The translations under genes were made by a program, and so were the position numbers. The notes beneath the pieces are model-generated. The model saw nothing but the letters and a program-made list of their open reading frames with translations. It was not told the origin of the DNA and searched no databases. 39,644 nt of DNA. Source: Bacteroidales bacterium UBA4353 (GTDB lineage: Bacteria; Bacteroidota; Bacteroidia; Bacteroidales; Paludibacteraceae). Below, in pieces: positions 25,139-33,779 of this stretch. How positions within the stretch are numbered: the stretch's first letter is position 1; each line of letters begins with the position of its first letter. Location of the stretch: NCBI GenBank assembly GCA_002394025.1, contig DGSV01000049.1, positions 1 through 39,644 on the forward strand, in the 5' to 3' direction.

Positions 25139-26008
25139 TCACTTCACGTCTTGCACAAGGCGTACCGATTGGCCATAGCCGCAACCGCTGCAATGGTTGC
25201 TGCCGGCTTTGTTTTCGGAGAAACTTATGTCGTGCGCGCCTTCCTCACTATGTTGCGATGCTGACCAGTAATGGCATACATGACCAACGCTGAGCACTCT
25301 TGAGCCGCTGCGACCGCCCGCGCACGGCAAGAACACGGCTCCGGCAAGCTCCATGGCCTGCCACTGCTGCTCAGTATAGACGTTCGTAGTCCAGTTGTTT
25401 GGTTTCCCGACAAAATCATCAAGCCCTTCAGGCGTGCTCCAACCTTCCGGCAGCAGCACATAGCCGTGAACGCCGTTCACTGTAGCCTGCCCTCGAACGT
25501 GGTGCTTGAACAGATATTGCCACTCTACACCCGTGAGAGTCCTCCATATGCCAGACTTGTTGCCGCCGTTGCTTATTTGATTATAAACACCCCAGTCGGC
25601 GTTGGCGTACGCGCCGGTGAGGTTGTTGGTGTAGTCGCCTCCCGGATAGTAGTCAGCATGCTTGTTGTTTGCTTCCCACGGCTGATAGGCTTTTGCACCG
25701 CTGTCCCAACCACTTGTGCCCCAACCGAAAAGGTCTATCCAACCATTGTATGAAGAAGATATTTTGCCGTTATCAGATTTCACACCATTTTCATATACTA
25801 AACCATCTGTGGCATCGCCAACATAATACCATTGCTGTTCAGCGAAGCGCCATGTGTTTGTCGAAGCCTGATACTGGAGGTTGCCTTGCGAGAAATGGAT
25901 GTACCTACCTTCAGCTATCGCAAACTTACCCGGAAGCACGCCGTCCTTGCCATAACAGCACAATGACAGCAATGTGAAAAGGATAAAAAACACCGAGAGC
26001 TTTTTCAT
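25139..26008 (-). CDS. Secreted FISUMP-like surface protein
   Basis: 289 residues from the start at 26008; the longer frame from 26068 lacks a leader relative to the promoter and would bury the signal peptide. A signal peptide (about 1-20) precedes 'VHFSQGNLQY'-like text ('YIHFSQGNLQYQASTNTWRF') and 'WIDLFGWGTSGW', then 'YHYWSASQHSE'-type and 'GQSVRLV' end motifs. This pattern is common in extracellular Bacteroidales proteins of the major-paralogous-domain (FISUMP-like) type. Exact role unknown. Preceded by its own promoter and followed by a terminator, so monocistronic. Confidence 0.8.
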   Translation of the reverse strand: MKKLSVFFILFTLLSLCCYGKDGVLPGKFAIAEGRYIHFSQGNLQYQASTNTWRFAEQQWYYVGDATDGLVYENGVKSDNGKISSSYNGWIDLFGWGTSGWDSGAKAYQPWEANNKHADYYPGGDYTNNLTGAYANADWGVYNQISNGGNKSGIWRTLTGVEWQYLFKHHVRGQATVNGVHGYVLLPEGWSTPEGLDDFVGKPNNWTTNVYTEQQWQAMELAGAVFLPCAGGRSGSRVLSVGHVCHYWSASQHSEEGAHDISFSENKAGSNHCSGCGYGQSVRLVQDVK

Positions 26009-26084
26009 AATAGTTTTATTTGGTAAATTGTTTTCCATTGAAATGCTTTTTCTATCACACAAAAACATGCGGGCACATACACCG

Positions 26085-26115
26085 CAAAGTTAATAAATGT
26101 TTATGAAACAGCAAA
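26085..26115 (-). promoter_or_regulatory. Promoter of the FISUMP-like gene
   Basis: Minus strand: TTTG (26115-26112), 19 bases, TAACTTTG (26092-26085). Predicted start near 26078, leaving a leader of about 70 bases before the ATG at 26008. Confidence 0.82.
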
Positions 26116-26138
26116 CTTTTGCTGATATTCGTTTAACC

Positions 26139-26286
26139 CGTGCCCCCCAAAAAAACAATCTACGTTTTGGGGCACACAAGTAACATTTATCGCCTATTTT
26201 TGGCGGACAGGGCACCGTGTGTGCCCGCTTGTCGGCATTGCCGCGTATATATAACGAAAGAGGGCGGGCCTCACGGTCCGCCCTTC
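26139..26286 (-). terminator. Hairpins downstream of the Ig-like surface protein gene
   Basis: Three inverted repeats follow the gene ending at 26359. The first (26286-26261) pairs AGGGCGG with CCGCCCT and is followed by CTTTCGTT, a fair intrinsic terminator on the minus strand. The next is GGGCAC/GTGCCC near 26208-26225. The third, 26140-26175, pairs GTGCCCC with GGGGCAC. The rest of the 26069-26358 gap holds only the FISUMP-like gene's promoter. Confidence 0.6.
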
Positions 26287-26358
26287 TCAATAGTTAAGGT
26301 TTAGTGCTAAAGATACTATTTTAATTTGTTAAGGGTTTAGTACGGGTTGGGCGCACGG

Positions 26359-28368
26359 TTATCGAACCACGATTTTGCGGCTCATGCGCTGTCCGTTGAT
26401 ATGGCATACCATCATCAGAACACCTTGGTGCGCTGCGATGTTGATGGTGATCGTGTTATGACCTTCGCCGCCGGCTATGAGTTGTCCGTTAGCGGCAAAG
26501 AGTTGTACCTTGGTGAGTTTGTCGGCACTTACGGTAACGCTATTGTCGCGTACGAGTACCATGGCGTCGGCGTTGAGTTCTTCAAGGGCGTCGGCGAGAG
26601 CTATGGTGGCATAGCGTATTTCCTGCGGCGCCTCTTCATATTGCTCGTTACCGGATTGCGAAGCGTAGATTTCCAGTTCGCCGACGGCGAGAACGGTTAG
26701 CGTATTACCATCGATGGTGGCAAGTGTTTCGTCATTGACGCTATACTCTACATCAAGACCTGAAGTTGCGGTAGCTGTAAGTTCTACCACATCACCAACA
26801 TGGAGAATGTCGAAGTCTTGTTCCCAAACGATAGACTGGTTTTCTTTGTCGGGTTGGGCGCTGATAACGACGAATTTCACGAAGTTTTCGGCTGCGTTGT
26901 AGGTGTCATCACCTGCCTGCATGGCATATATCATCACCGTTCCTTCAGCATCGGCGACGAGTTCTGTTCCATCAAGGTGAGCTATGTTCTCGTCAGCGAG
27001 CTGATATTCAACAGCAAGTCCTGATGACGCTTCGGCGGTGAGGCTTACCCTGTCACCAACTTTCAGATTGTCGAGGTCCTGATTCCAAGTGATTGTCTGG
27101 TCTTGTTTTAGGACGACGGGTTCTTCAACCGTGAGGTACACGACGATGGTCTGAGCAGGCATATACTGGTCGTTGCCGACTTGTGACACTGTGATTTCCA
27201 ATTCGCCGGTCGCCAGAGCGGTAAGCACATTGTTTTCTATGGAAGCAAGCGCCGGGTCATTAACGCTGTATGTAACGTCAAGTCCTGACGTGGCTGCCGC
27301 AGCAAGGGTGAGCTGCTCACCGACATAAATAATATCTTGGTTAAAATCCCATTGAATTTCCTGAGCTTTTTTGGTTACTGTTACGTAAAGTTCCACGTTT
27401 TGTACGGGATATGCCGCGTTGTCGGGCACGAAGATTGCCGCGAAGGCTTGCATCTCTCCCACCTCTGGTACGATTGTGCCATCAACCCATTCAAAATGAC
27501 CGGCTGTGGATACCACGCCGCCTTCGAATGTTGCCTGACTGAGTGATTGTCCGATCTCAAGGTTAGACACTGTTGGCAGTGAGGCTATGGTGTAAGGCAC
27601 AGGAACTGTGTAGTTAACCGGTATCACGAGGCTGTAGTTACCGGCCTGCAGGGTAACAGTTTCATTGTATGTTCCGGCAGCCGAAGCGTTAACGGTGATA
27701 ACCAGCTGATATGAAGCCTGATAGTCGCCGCAGCCGGAGCCTATGCTCGTCTCAGACACTGTGATGGCATCGCTGGAAGACGTTACCTGAATGGCTTCGG
27801 GGAGGTTGCTGTACTTGAACTCATAGTTGATGTCCTGTTCTTCGCCATAGTTGATTTCAAACGCTTGAGGGTTAGCGCTGATGGCGGTCAGGAAGGTCTT
27901 TTGAGTAATCTTGATGTTGGTGACGCGCTTATTGAGCGTTGCCCACTGGCTCTTGAGAGTGTAGAAAACGATATTTGTTACGTTTTCAGGCAGTTGAATG
28001 TCACTCAGCAAAGAATAATCTTCGCTCAAGGCATCTGTCTGGAAAATTTTTTCATAACTTTCGCCGTTATTGGTTGACACGCCTACATTGATTATTTTAC
28101 CTATCGAACTATTGGACGTGGCGCCTTCAAAGCTAAGTTTGTCAGCAGGCTTGCCGCCGAGGTTTATTTCTATGAATTCGCGTGAACTGATTCCGCTTTG
28201 ACCAAAGGCTGCTTGTCCGGGGTCTTCGATGCCCGGTATCTCGTATGACGAAAGGTTTACGACGGAAAACGAGTGCTCTGTCTCGTCATTGAAGAGCAGG
28301 GTGTTGCATTGCGCCTGCAGGAGCAATGTGGTGATTAGTGTAATAATGGTGGTAAAGAGTTTTTTCAT
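26359..28368 (-). CDS. Secreted Ig-like repeat protein with sorting domain
   Basis: 669 residues with a signal peptide (1-20). The N-terminal 160 residues are strand-rich, and a second domain spans about 165-260. Three Ig-like repeats of about 80 residues lie at 335-414, 422-500 and 510-590, each with a 'W(N/E)QDxDxLxVGD...TSGLxVxY' pattern as in MBG/bacterial Ig-like domains. The last 65 residues ('VQLFAANGQLIAGG', ending 'RKIVVR') match a type-A sorting signal of type IX secretion. Probably a surface or secreted adhesin-like protein; no catalytic motif seen. No consensus promoter was found in the 195 bases upstream. Confidence 0.85.
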   Translation of the reverse strand: MKKLFTTIITLITTLLLQAQCNTLLFNDETEHSFSVVNLSSYEIPGIEDPGQAAFGQSGISSREFIEINLGGKPADKLSFEGATSNSSIGKIINVGVSTNNGESYEKIFQTDALSEDYSLLSDIQLPENVTNIVFYTLKSQWATLNKRVTNIKITQKTFLTAISANPQAFEINYGEEQDINYEFKYSNLPEAIQVTSSSDAITVSETSIGSGCGDYQASYQLVITVNASAAGTYNETVTLQAGNYSLVIPVNYTVPVPYTIASLPTVSNLEIGQSLSQATFEGGVVSTAGHFEWVDGTIVPEVGEMQAFAAIFVPDNAAYPVQNVELYVTVTKKAQEIQWDFNQDIIYVGEQLTLAAAATSGLDVTYSVNDPALASIENNVLTALATGELEITVSQVGNDQYMPAQTIVVYLTVEEPVVLKQDQTITWNQDLDNLKVGDRVSLTAEASSGLAVEYQLADENIAHLDGTELVADAEGTVMIYAMQAGDDTYNAAENFVKFVVISAQPDKENQSIVWEQDFDILHVGDVVELTATATSGLDVEYSVNDETLATIDGNTLTVLAVGELEIYASQSGNEQYEEAPQEIRYATIALADALEELNADAMVLVRDNSVTVSADKLTKVQLFAANGQLIAGGEGHNTITINIAAHQGVLMMVCHINGQRMSRKIVVR

Positions 28369-28563
28369 ATCTACTGATGTTTTATTTTACTATCTTGGTA
28401 TTACTATGCGTCTTAATATGAGCGCACATATAGCGTACACCCTTGGTTTACATCTGCTATTGCCTTGTATATCAGCATAGTTAAGCGACATTATCGCCGC
28501 ACTATTGCGGACATAACAATAGGCAACCGCCTGGACGCACCAAGGGCTGTCATGAAAACGATA

Positions 28564-28884
28564 CTAGTCTGAGGAGAATCTGAGTCTTGCGCGGTGTTTC
28601 TCGGGCAAATCGGTGATTTGGTGCATCAACCGGCGCAGTTCTTTTAATAGGTAATCGATAAATCCGTTCTCTCCGCTGACGCGAGTGTTGTCATAGAAAG
28701 AGATGGTGTTATACAAGGTCAGTCCGCTATCTGAGGTCTGGGGAACATAAGTCATTTCGAGAGCCTCGTTTACCGCCAAAAGATTATCGCGGTAGTCGGA
28801 ACTCGAATCCATCATGCTGTCGTTGAGAGTGATACGAGCGGCATTAACGAAAAGATATATGACAAAACGATATAACCAGTTCAC
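28564..28884 (-). CDS. Small protein of unknown function
   Basis: 106 residues, not recognised. The N-terminus is mildly hydrophobic ('LYRFVIYLFVNAA'), the centre is acidic and Ser-rich, and the C-terminal helix is basic. It is preceded by a plausible promoter (TAACTTTG at 28934-28927, with GTTG 18 bases upstream) and by the third CTAG array. These make a real gene more likely than chance, but there is no family support. Confidence 0.5.
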   Translation of the reverse strand: MNWLYRFVIYLFVNAARITLNDSMMDSSSDYRDNLLAVNEALEMTYVPQTSDSGLTLYNTISFYDNTRVSGENGFIDYLLKELRRLMHQITDLPEKHRARLRFSSD

Positions 28885-28926
28885 TTTTATGACCTATTAA
28901 TAACGCTTTTGCTTGTTTTCCGACTG

Positions 28927-28956
28927 CAAAGTTATGAAAAAATTTTCAAATGCAAC
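28927..28956 (-). promoter_or_regulatory. Possible promoter of the 106-residue ORF
   Basis: Minus strand: GTTG (28956-28953), 18 bases, TAACTTTG (28934-28927). The -7 box is good and the -33 element imperfect. Confidence 0.5.
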
Positions 28957-28988
28957 ATTTTTTTTGATTTTTTTTGTTTTTTTTCTCT

Positions 28989-29096
28989 CTAGAACAACTA
29001 GAAATGCTAGATTAACTAGAAATGCTAGAAATGCTAGAAATGCCAGAAATGCTAGAAATGCTAGAAATGCTAGAAATGCTAGAAATACTAGAAAAA
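28989..29096. repeat. CTAG 9-bp tandem array 3
   Basis: Twelve consecutive 9-bp units, mostly CTAGAAATG on the plus strand (one CCAGAAATG, one CTAGATTAA, edge variants). The array ends within 3 bases of the hairpin that terminates efp. It shares the period and CTAG core of the arrays at 4028 and 10939, with a different 5-base filler. Confidence 0.95.
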
Positions 29097-29118
29097 AGGG
29101 CACGCTGCTGCGTGCCCT
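29097..29118 (-). terminator. Intrinsic terminator of efp
   Basis: Perfect 8-bp stem GGGCACGC/GCGTGCCC with loop AGCA on the minus strand, followed by TTTTTT. A weaker AACGGC/GCCGTT hairpin lies between it and the efp stop. Confidence 0.85.
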
Positions 29119-29177
29119 GAAAATCAATGCTCTAGCTAACGGCTTGATAGCCGTTCTGTTAGACGGTCATGCGGTTT

Positions 29178-29744
29178 TTACTGTTTTACACGTTCCACAT
29201 AGCTGCCGTCACGAGTATCAACGCGAACTATTTCGCCCTCGTTGATAAACAGCGGCACGCGTATTTCCGCGCCTGTCTCCAGTTTAGCCGGTTTTAGGGT
29301 ATTAGTGGCCGTATCGCCTTTCAGTCCGGGTTCTGTGTAAGTTACCTGCAGCTCGACCTTGGTGGGAAGTTCGGCGTATAGTATCGTCTCGCTTGTGGCA
29401 TCGGATACCACGTCAACCACAAAACCTTCTTTGAGATAATCAACACCGGTAATCAGGTCGTGGGCGATATTGACTTGCTCAAAGGTTTCCTGATTCATGA
29501 ATACATATTCGTCACCTTCTTGATAGAGGTATTGGTATGGGCGATGTTCCACTCTCACGTCCTCGAGTTTTTCACCTATATTGAAACGGCGTTCGAGAAC
29601 ACGACCGTCAACGACATTTTTCAGCTTGGTGCGCATGAAAGTATTGCCCTTGCCGGGTTTTACGTGCAGGAAGTCGATTACGAAATACAGGGCATTGTCC
29701 ATCTTAATGCAAGTGCCCATCTTAATGTCTTGTGCGTTAATCAT
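29178..29744 (-). CDS. efp: Elongation factor P
   Basis: 188 residues, normal length. EF-P relieves ribosome stalling at polyproline. The loop that reaches the peptidyl-transferase centre reads 'VKPGKGNTF', with Lys32 at the tip in the place of the modified Lys of the E. coli protein. KOW-like N-terminal, central OB and C-terminal domains are all present. It starts 41 bases after the marC stop and may share its transcript. Confidence 0.97.
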   Translation of the reverse strand: MINAQDIKMGTCIKMDNALYFVIDFLHVKPGKGNTFMRTKLKNVVDGRVLERRFNIGEKLEDVRVEHRPYQYLYQEGDEYVFMNQETFEQVNIAHDLITGVDYLKEGFVVDVVSDATSETILYAELPTKVELQVTYTEPGLKGDTATNTLKPAKLETGAEIRVPLFINEGEIVRVDTRDGSYVERVKQ

Positions 29745-29785
29745 AAGAATATCTATTAAAAAAAATTATTAAAAAGCTTTTTTTA

Positions 29786-30388
29786 TTACTGCATCATCAC
29801 ATGCAGGTTGGTGGCGAAGAGTTTGACGGATATCGCCATGAGTATCACTCCGAAGAATTTCCGCATTATATATATACCTCCTTCGCCGAGAAACTTCTGT
29901 ATGGGTTTCGTGGCAGCCAGTACGCAGAACACCCACAGCATATTGATTGCCAGCGCCAGCAGCACGTTTATCATGTCATACTCGGCATGCAGTGATATGA
30001 GCGCCACGAATGTTCCGGGACCGGCAACAAGCGGGAATGCTATAGGCACTATGCTCGACACACTTTCAGGACCGTTATTTTTGAAAATCTCAACGTCGCA
30101 TACCATTTCTATCGCCATAATCATCAGCACCAAACTGCCGGCTACAGCAAAGGCTTCTACACTGACATGAAACAAGCGGAGCACCAACTCTCCGCCAAAC
30201 AGAAATAGCAACATAAAGATTAGTGAGACAGTCGTAATCTTTGTCGGACTGATATTCACGCCTTTTGCCTGATAGTTGAGAATGATAGGCACTGAACCTA
30301 AAATATCAATGATAGCGAATAACACTATCGTTGCAGAAAAAATCTGCATTCCGTTGATACGGGATATGAAATCTTGAAATTCAAACAT
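29786..30388 (-). CDS. MarC-family membrane protein
   Basis: About 200 residues with six predicted helices. 'PLVAGPGTFVALISL' and 'LGSVPIIL' match the MarC/UPF0056 family, whose function is unsettled (the link to multiple antibiotic resistance was withdrawn). I start at 30388 ('MFEFQDFISR'); 30406 and 30415 are in-frame alternatives, the latter overlapping the glycosyltransferase. Confidence 0.9.
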   Translation of the reverse strand: MFEFQDFISRINGMQIFSATIVLFAIIDILGSVPIILNYQAKGVNISPTKITTVSLIFMLLFLFGGELVLRLFHVSVEAFAVAGSLVLMIMAIEMVCDVEIFKNNGPESVSSIVPIAFPLVAGPGTFVALISLHAEYDMINVLLALAINMLWVFCVLAATKPIQKFLGEGGIYIMRKFFGVILMAISVKLFATNLHVMMQ

Positions 30389-30402
30389 GATTTTTACAAT
30401 TT

Positions 30403-31227
30403 TCATTCGTGCCATTCGGGAGGAAAATTCTCTTCGATGGCCCTGCGGTTGAAGGCTTTACGTTCACGGTCCGTTAGGGTATTCCAACCCCATTTATTGA
30501 AATAACATGCCATGTTAACGAAATGAATCCAAGCCATACGCCATGAGTGATATGATTCCTGCCGATGGTCGTGAACGACACTGATATCGGGATAAAACAC
30601 CGTTTTATAGTAGCGATGAATACGCCTTGTGAGGTCCACATCTTCGGGATAGAGGAAATAGTGCTCGTCGAAGAGTCCCACCTTACGCAGAGCATCACAT
30701 CGCAACATCATGAAGCATCCTGAAAGATAAGGCACGTCCATGATTTTATCATAGCCTGTCGGGCGCATCTCGAACTTCTCCAAACGTTTTGTTATCAGTT
30801 TATGAGGCAAGAAACGCCGTCCGAAGAGGTCGAGGGGCGAAGGGAGCAGTTTGCAGAGATACTGCACTGTGCCGTCGGGATAAAAGACCTTGGGCATAAG
30901 CTGTCCGTAGTCGGGGTTTTGCTCCATAACGTTGATGCAGCGACTGATGGTTTCAGCGGTGAAATGCACGTCGGCATTGAGCACAAGGTGCAGCGGGATA
31001 TCTGATGCCAAGGTCTGCTTGATGGCTATGTTGTGAGCGCGACCATAACCGAGATTGCGGCGGTTATGGATATAATGCACATTATTGAGCATATATGCCT
31101 CGCCGCGCGGGCTGTTATCAATAAGATATATTTCTTTGATATCCGGGCATTGGCGCAAATTATCCACCGCCTCGCTGACTAACTGCTGAGGTGTGTTATA
31201 GAGTACTATGGAGGCGTTTGCGGTCAA
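30403..31227 (-). CDS. Family 2 glycosyltransferase
   Basis: 274 residues, GT-A fold of the rhamnosyltransferase-like GT2 group. 'LNADVHF' (84-90) supplies the acidic metal/nucleotide-sugar site, and 'FLYPEDVDLTRRI' near residue 195 is the usual ED motif for the acceptor or catalytic base. It probably acts at the cytosolic membrane face on a surface glycan. It starts 4 bases after the GlsB-like gene. Confidence 0.92.
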   Translation of the reverse strand: MTANASIVLYNTPQQLVSEAVDNLRQCPDIKEIYLIDNSPRGEAYMLNNVHYIHNRRNLGYGRAHNIAIKQTLASDIPLHLVLNADVHFTAETISRCINVMEQNPDYGQLMPKVFYPDGTVQYLCKLLPSPLDLFGRRFLPHKLITKRLEKFEMRPTGYDKIMDVPYLSGCFMMLRCDALRKVGLFDEHYFLYPEDVDLTRRIHRYYKTVFYPDISVVHDHRQESYHSWRMAWIHFVNMACYFNKWGWNTLTDRERKAFNRRAIEENFPPEWHE

Positions 31228-31231
31228 TTAT

Positions 31232-32194
31232 TTACTGCGTATTGGATACTGCGTTCTTGTTTTGCTTATATACGGCATAAGAGGCTATATATCTTTCTTT
31301 TTTCTCGGGGAATATATCGTCAATGGTTATCATTATTCCCGTGTCGTATATATTTCCGAATTCGTCATTAATTCCCGTGCCGAAAGTTCGCATGGTATCA
31401 CTCAGACCGACATAGGCGTTGAACAGCGGTGGTGTGAGTGTTCCCATTTGGCGCACCTCATATTTGAGGCGTGAGTAGTTGGCTTGCTTATCATCGCCGA
31501 CGAATGTTTTTTGCGCTATATCCCATGTGCTTTGAGGTATGTCAAGAGGCTTGCGCTGTTTGAGCAGGTGCTCATCATCATGAAAATACTTTTCAAGAAA
31601 AGCGTAAATGAGGTTACGGGCTTCAGCATTATACTCCGGATATATAGTCACCTTACCTATCATGTATTTAAGGTTCGGGGTGTTATACACCAAAGCTCCT
31701 ATTCCGTCCCATAGGTTGTCAAGGCTTACTATACTTTTTATGCCCATTGCGGGGTCGTGATACATAGGTTGTACGAAAGCCCTACCCAGTTCAGCGCATT
31801 GCGGCATATAGTCTTTGAGAAATTTGTCGCTATAGGCGAACATGTGTGTTGATACAATATCGGGCTCTCCGCTTGGCAGAATATGCGCGTTGGCGAGCAG
31901 TATATATCGGTACCCGCCCACTATCTGCTCATGTTCGGGGTCCCAGACTATGAGTTGTCTGTATGGTTCTTCGATGTCAAAGCGGTCAATATCAAGAGCT
32001 TCACCTGTTCCACCGCCTCCGCCGCGAAACGCCAACTCACGCAAACGACCTATCTCACGCATGGCATTGGGAGCCTGCGAGGCATGAAAATCATATATCA
32101 AATTTCCGCCCTTGTTAGAAGGGCGTACTAGCAACTCTTCGGAGAGCTCGCTCCGAAGTATGGCTCTGTCAACAGGAGGTATTATCGGCTTCAT
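31232..32194 (-). CDS. GlsB-like N-acyltransferase (hemolysin/GNAT family)
   Basis: 320 residues. 'RLRELAFRGGGGGTGEALDIDRFD' and 'VGGYRYILL', with 'ELGRAFVQPMY', match the hemolysin-type N-acyltransferase family. In Bacteroides this family includes GlsB, which makes lyso-glycine lipids before GlsA adds a second acyl chain. No GlsA partner is seen nearby in the window; the next gene is a glycosyltransferase. A TACCTTTG box at 32218-32211 may drive it. Substrate is inferred from family only. Confidence 0.75.
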   Translation of the reverse strand: MKPIIPPVDRAILRSELSEELLVRPSNKGGNLIYDFHASQAPNAMREIGRLRELAFRGGGGGTGEALDIDRFDIEEPYRQLIVWDPEHEQIVGGYRYILLANAHILPSGEPDIVSTHMFAYSDKFLKDYMPQCAELGRAFVQPMYHDPAMGIKSIVSLDNLWDGIGALVYNTPNLKYMIGKVTIYPEYNAEARNLIYAFLEKYFHDDEHLLKQRKPLDIPQSTWDIAQKTFVGDDKQANYSRLKYEVRQMGTLTPPLFNAYVGLSDTMRTFGTGINDEFGNIYDTGIMITIDDIFPEKKERYIASYAVYKQNKNAVSNTQ

Positions 32195-32210
32195 GAATAA
32201 TTTTTCATTG

Positions 32211-32218
32211 CAAAGGTA
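32211..32218 (-). promoter_or_regulatory. Putative -7 box of the glsB-like operon
   Basis: Minus-strand TACCTTTG, 17 bases before the start codon. No well-spaced TTTG was found, so only half of the consensus is present. Confidence 0.45.
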
Positions 32219-32237
32219 TAAAAAAAATCAGAAATAT

Positions 32238-32268
32238 TTTGCTATTTCAGAAATTTGATGTAATTTTG
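32238..32268 (+). promoter_or_regulatory. Promoter of a candidate small RNA
   Basis: Plus strand: TTTG (32238-32241), 19 bases, TAATTTTG (32261-32268). This matches the consensus closely and points to a start near 32275, with no protein gene for the next 250 bases. Confidence 0.75.
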
Positions 32269-32274
32269 CAGTGC

Positions 32275-32391
32275 TTTTCCGCCACAAGGCGGATATCAAT
32301 AATCGTAAATGTTGTGTTTTTAATAGTGTATATCGTTTGTGTATCAAACAGACCGCATTCTCTTTGTGAAAAGGGAATGCGGTTATTTTTT
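32275..32391 (+). ncRNA. Candidate small RNA
   Basis: About 115 bases between a consensus promoter and a strong terminator. Stem 1 (32278-32293) is TCCGCC/GGCGGA with loop ACAA. Stem 2 (32335-32349) is GTTTG/CAAAC. Stem 3 is the terminator. There is no reading frame longer than a few codons. I do not recognise the family; it is short for 6S RNA and lacks the long bulged hairpin expected of it. Confidence 0.6.
32352..32391 (+). terminator. Terminator of the candidate small RNA
   Basis: A 14-bp stem (32352-32365 with 32370-32383; one T-G pair) capped by a GTGA loop and followed by TATTTTTT. It isolates the small transcript from hflX. Confidence 0.85.
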
Positions 32392-32479
32392 AGAGGTTTA
32401 TGAATAGTGTTTTTGGCATTTTTGAAGCATGAGATACGTAAAAAAAACGTGATATGCGTGATATTTGGTAAATTCTTCG

Positions 32480-32487
32480 TACTTTTG
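32480..32487 (+). promoter_or_regulatory. Putative -7 box of hflX
   Basis: TACTTTTG about 40 bases before the hflX start. A TTTG at 32464-32467 is too close (12 bases), so the -33 half is unclear. The leader downstream carries two or three copies of a GAGGTAATAA repeat. Confidence 0.5.
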
Positions 32488-32528
32488 TAGTAAATAATAA
32501 GAGGTAATAAAAAGAGGTAATAAATAAC

Positions 32529-33779
32529 ATGTCATCTAACAAAGATACTTTTGACCAATCGCCGCTGCTGGCATCCTCTTTGTCATCGGGCAGTTCTACC
32601 CGCGCCGTTATTGTCGGTCTTGTCACCCAACGTCAGAGTGAATCCCAGACCAAGGAATACCTCGATGAGTTATGTTTTCTTGCCGACACATTGGACATAG
32701 ATGTTGCCCGTCGGTTCGTTCAGCGTGTTGACAGTGCCAATACCGGCACCTACGTCGGCGAGGGCAAGTTGCATGAGATAGCGTCTTACGTCAAGGACAA
32801 TGACATCAATGCCGTGATATTCGATGATGAGTTGTCGCCCAGGCAGTTGCGTAATATAGAGCGCATTGTTGGTGTACGTGTCATGGACCGCACTATTGTC
32901 ATTCTTGAGATTTTTGAGCGTCGCGCCCAGACTTCTTATGCCAAGACCCAAGTTGAGATGGCTCACCTGCAGTATATGCTGCCGCGTTTGAGTCGTATGT
33001 GGAGTCACCTTGACCGTCAGCGCGGTGGTGGAGCCACGAGCCGCGGCATGGGCGAGACACAGATAGAAGCCGACAAACGCCTCATCCGCAATAGGATAAG
33101 TCTGCTGCGCAGTCAACTCAAAGACATCGACAGGCAGATGTCAACACAGCGCCAGAACCGCGGCAAGATGGTACGCGTGGCGCTGGTGGGATATACCAAC
33201 GTTGGCAAATCGACGCTGATGAACCTTCTTGCCAAGACAGAAGTATTCGCGGAAAACAAACTTTTCGCCACACTTGACACCACAGTACGCAAAGTAACCA
33301 TCGACAACCTGCCTTTCTTGCTCTCCGACACCGTGGGGTTCATACGCAAACTGCCCACAACACTCATCGAGTCATTCAAGTCAACACTGGATGAGGTGCG
33401 CGAGGCAGACCTGCTACTGCACGTGGTAGATATCTCGCACCCTAACTTCGAAGAACAGTATAACGTGGTGTGCGAGACACTGCGCGACATTATGCACGAC
33501 GATAAACCGTCAATCGTGGTTTTCAACAAGATTGATGACTTCACTTTTGTCAAGAAAGATGATGACGACCTGACAGAGGCCCAGGCATGCAACAGAAGTC
33601 TGGAGGAACTGCAAACGACGTGGATGAGTCACCTCGAAGACCGCTGCGTATTCATCTCTGCCAAGAAGAAAGAGAATATAGAACGCCTAAAAGCCATGAT
33701 GTACGAGAATATCAAGGCCATACATATCGAGCGCTATCCTTATAACGATTTCCTCTTTGAACGCTATGACGTTGAGTAA
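32529..33779 (+). CDS. hflX: GTPase HflX
   Basis: 416 residues. Ribosome-binding GTPase that splits stalled ribosomes. The N-terminal HflX domain is followed by 'GGGATSRGMGETQIEADKR' (about 165-184), then a TRAFAC G domain with G1 'GYTNVGKST' (about 220), G3 'DTVGFIRKLP' and G4 'NKID'. First gene of a set with vanZ and upp: the downstream start overlaps its end by 23 bases. Confidence 0.96.
   Translation: MSSNKDTFDQSPLLASSLSSGSSTRAVIVGLVTQRQSESQTKEYLDELCFLADTLDIDVARRFVQRVDSANTGTYVGEGKLHEIASYVKDNDINAVIFDDELSPRQLRNIERIVGVRVMDRTIVILEIFERRAQTSYAKTQVEMAHLQYMLPRLSRMWSHLDRQRGGGATSRGMGETQIEADKRLIRNRISLLRSQLKDIDRQMSTQRQNRGKMVRVALVGYTNVGKSTLMNLLAKTEVFAENKLFATLDTTVRKVTIDNLPFLLSDTVGFIRKLPTTLIESFKSTLDEVREADLLLHVVDISHPNFEEQYNVVCETLRDIMHDDKPSIVVFNKIDDFTFVKKDDDDLTEAQACNRSLEELQTTWMSHLEDRCVFISAKKKENIERLKAMMYENIKAIHIERYPYNDFLFERYDVE

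Noticed and set aside
28989..29096. Regular repeat that could be taken for a CRISPR array
   Set aside because: Units are 9 bp and contiguous; there are no unique spacers and no cas genes in the window.
28913..29245. Open frame on the plus strand with (Asn-Ala-Arg)n repeats, and its minus-strand counterpart with (Leu-Ala-Phe)n
   Set aside because: Both are produced by the 9-bp array, whose period keeps frames open. No start context or conserved sequence outside the repeat supports a gene.
32275..32391. Calling the candidate small RNA a 6S RNA
   Set aside because: It is only about 115 bases and lacks the long interrupted hairpin of 6S RNA; the identity is left open.
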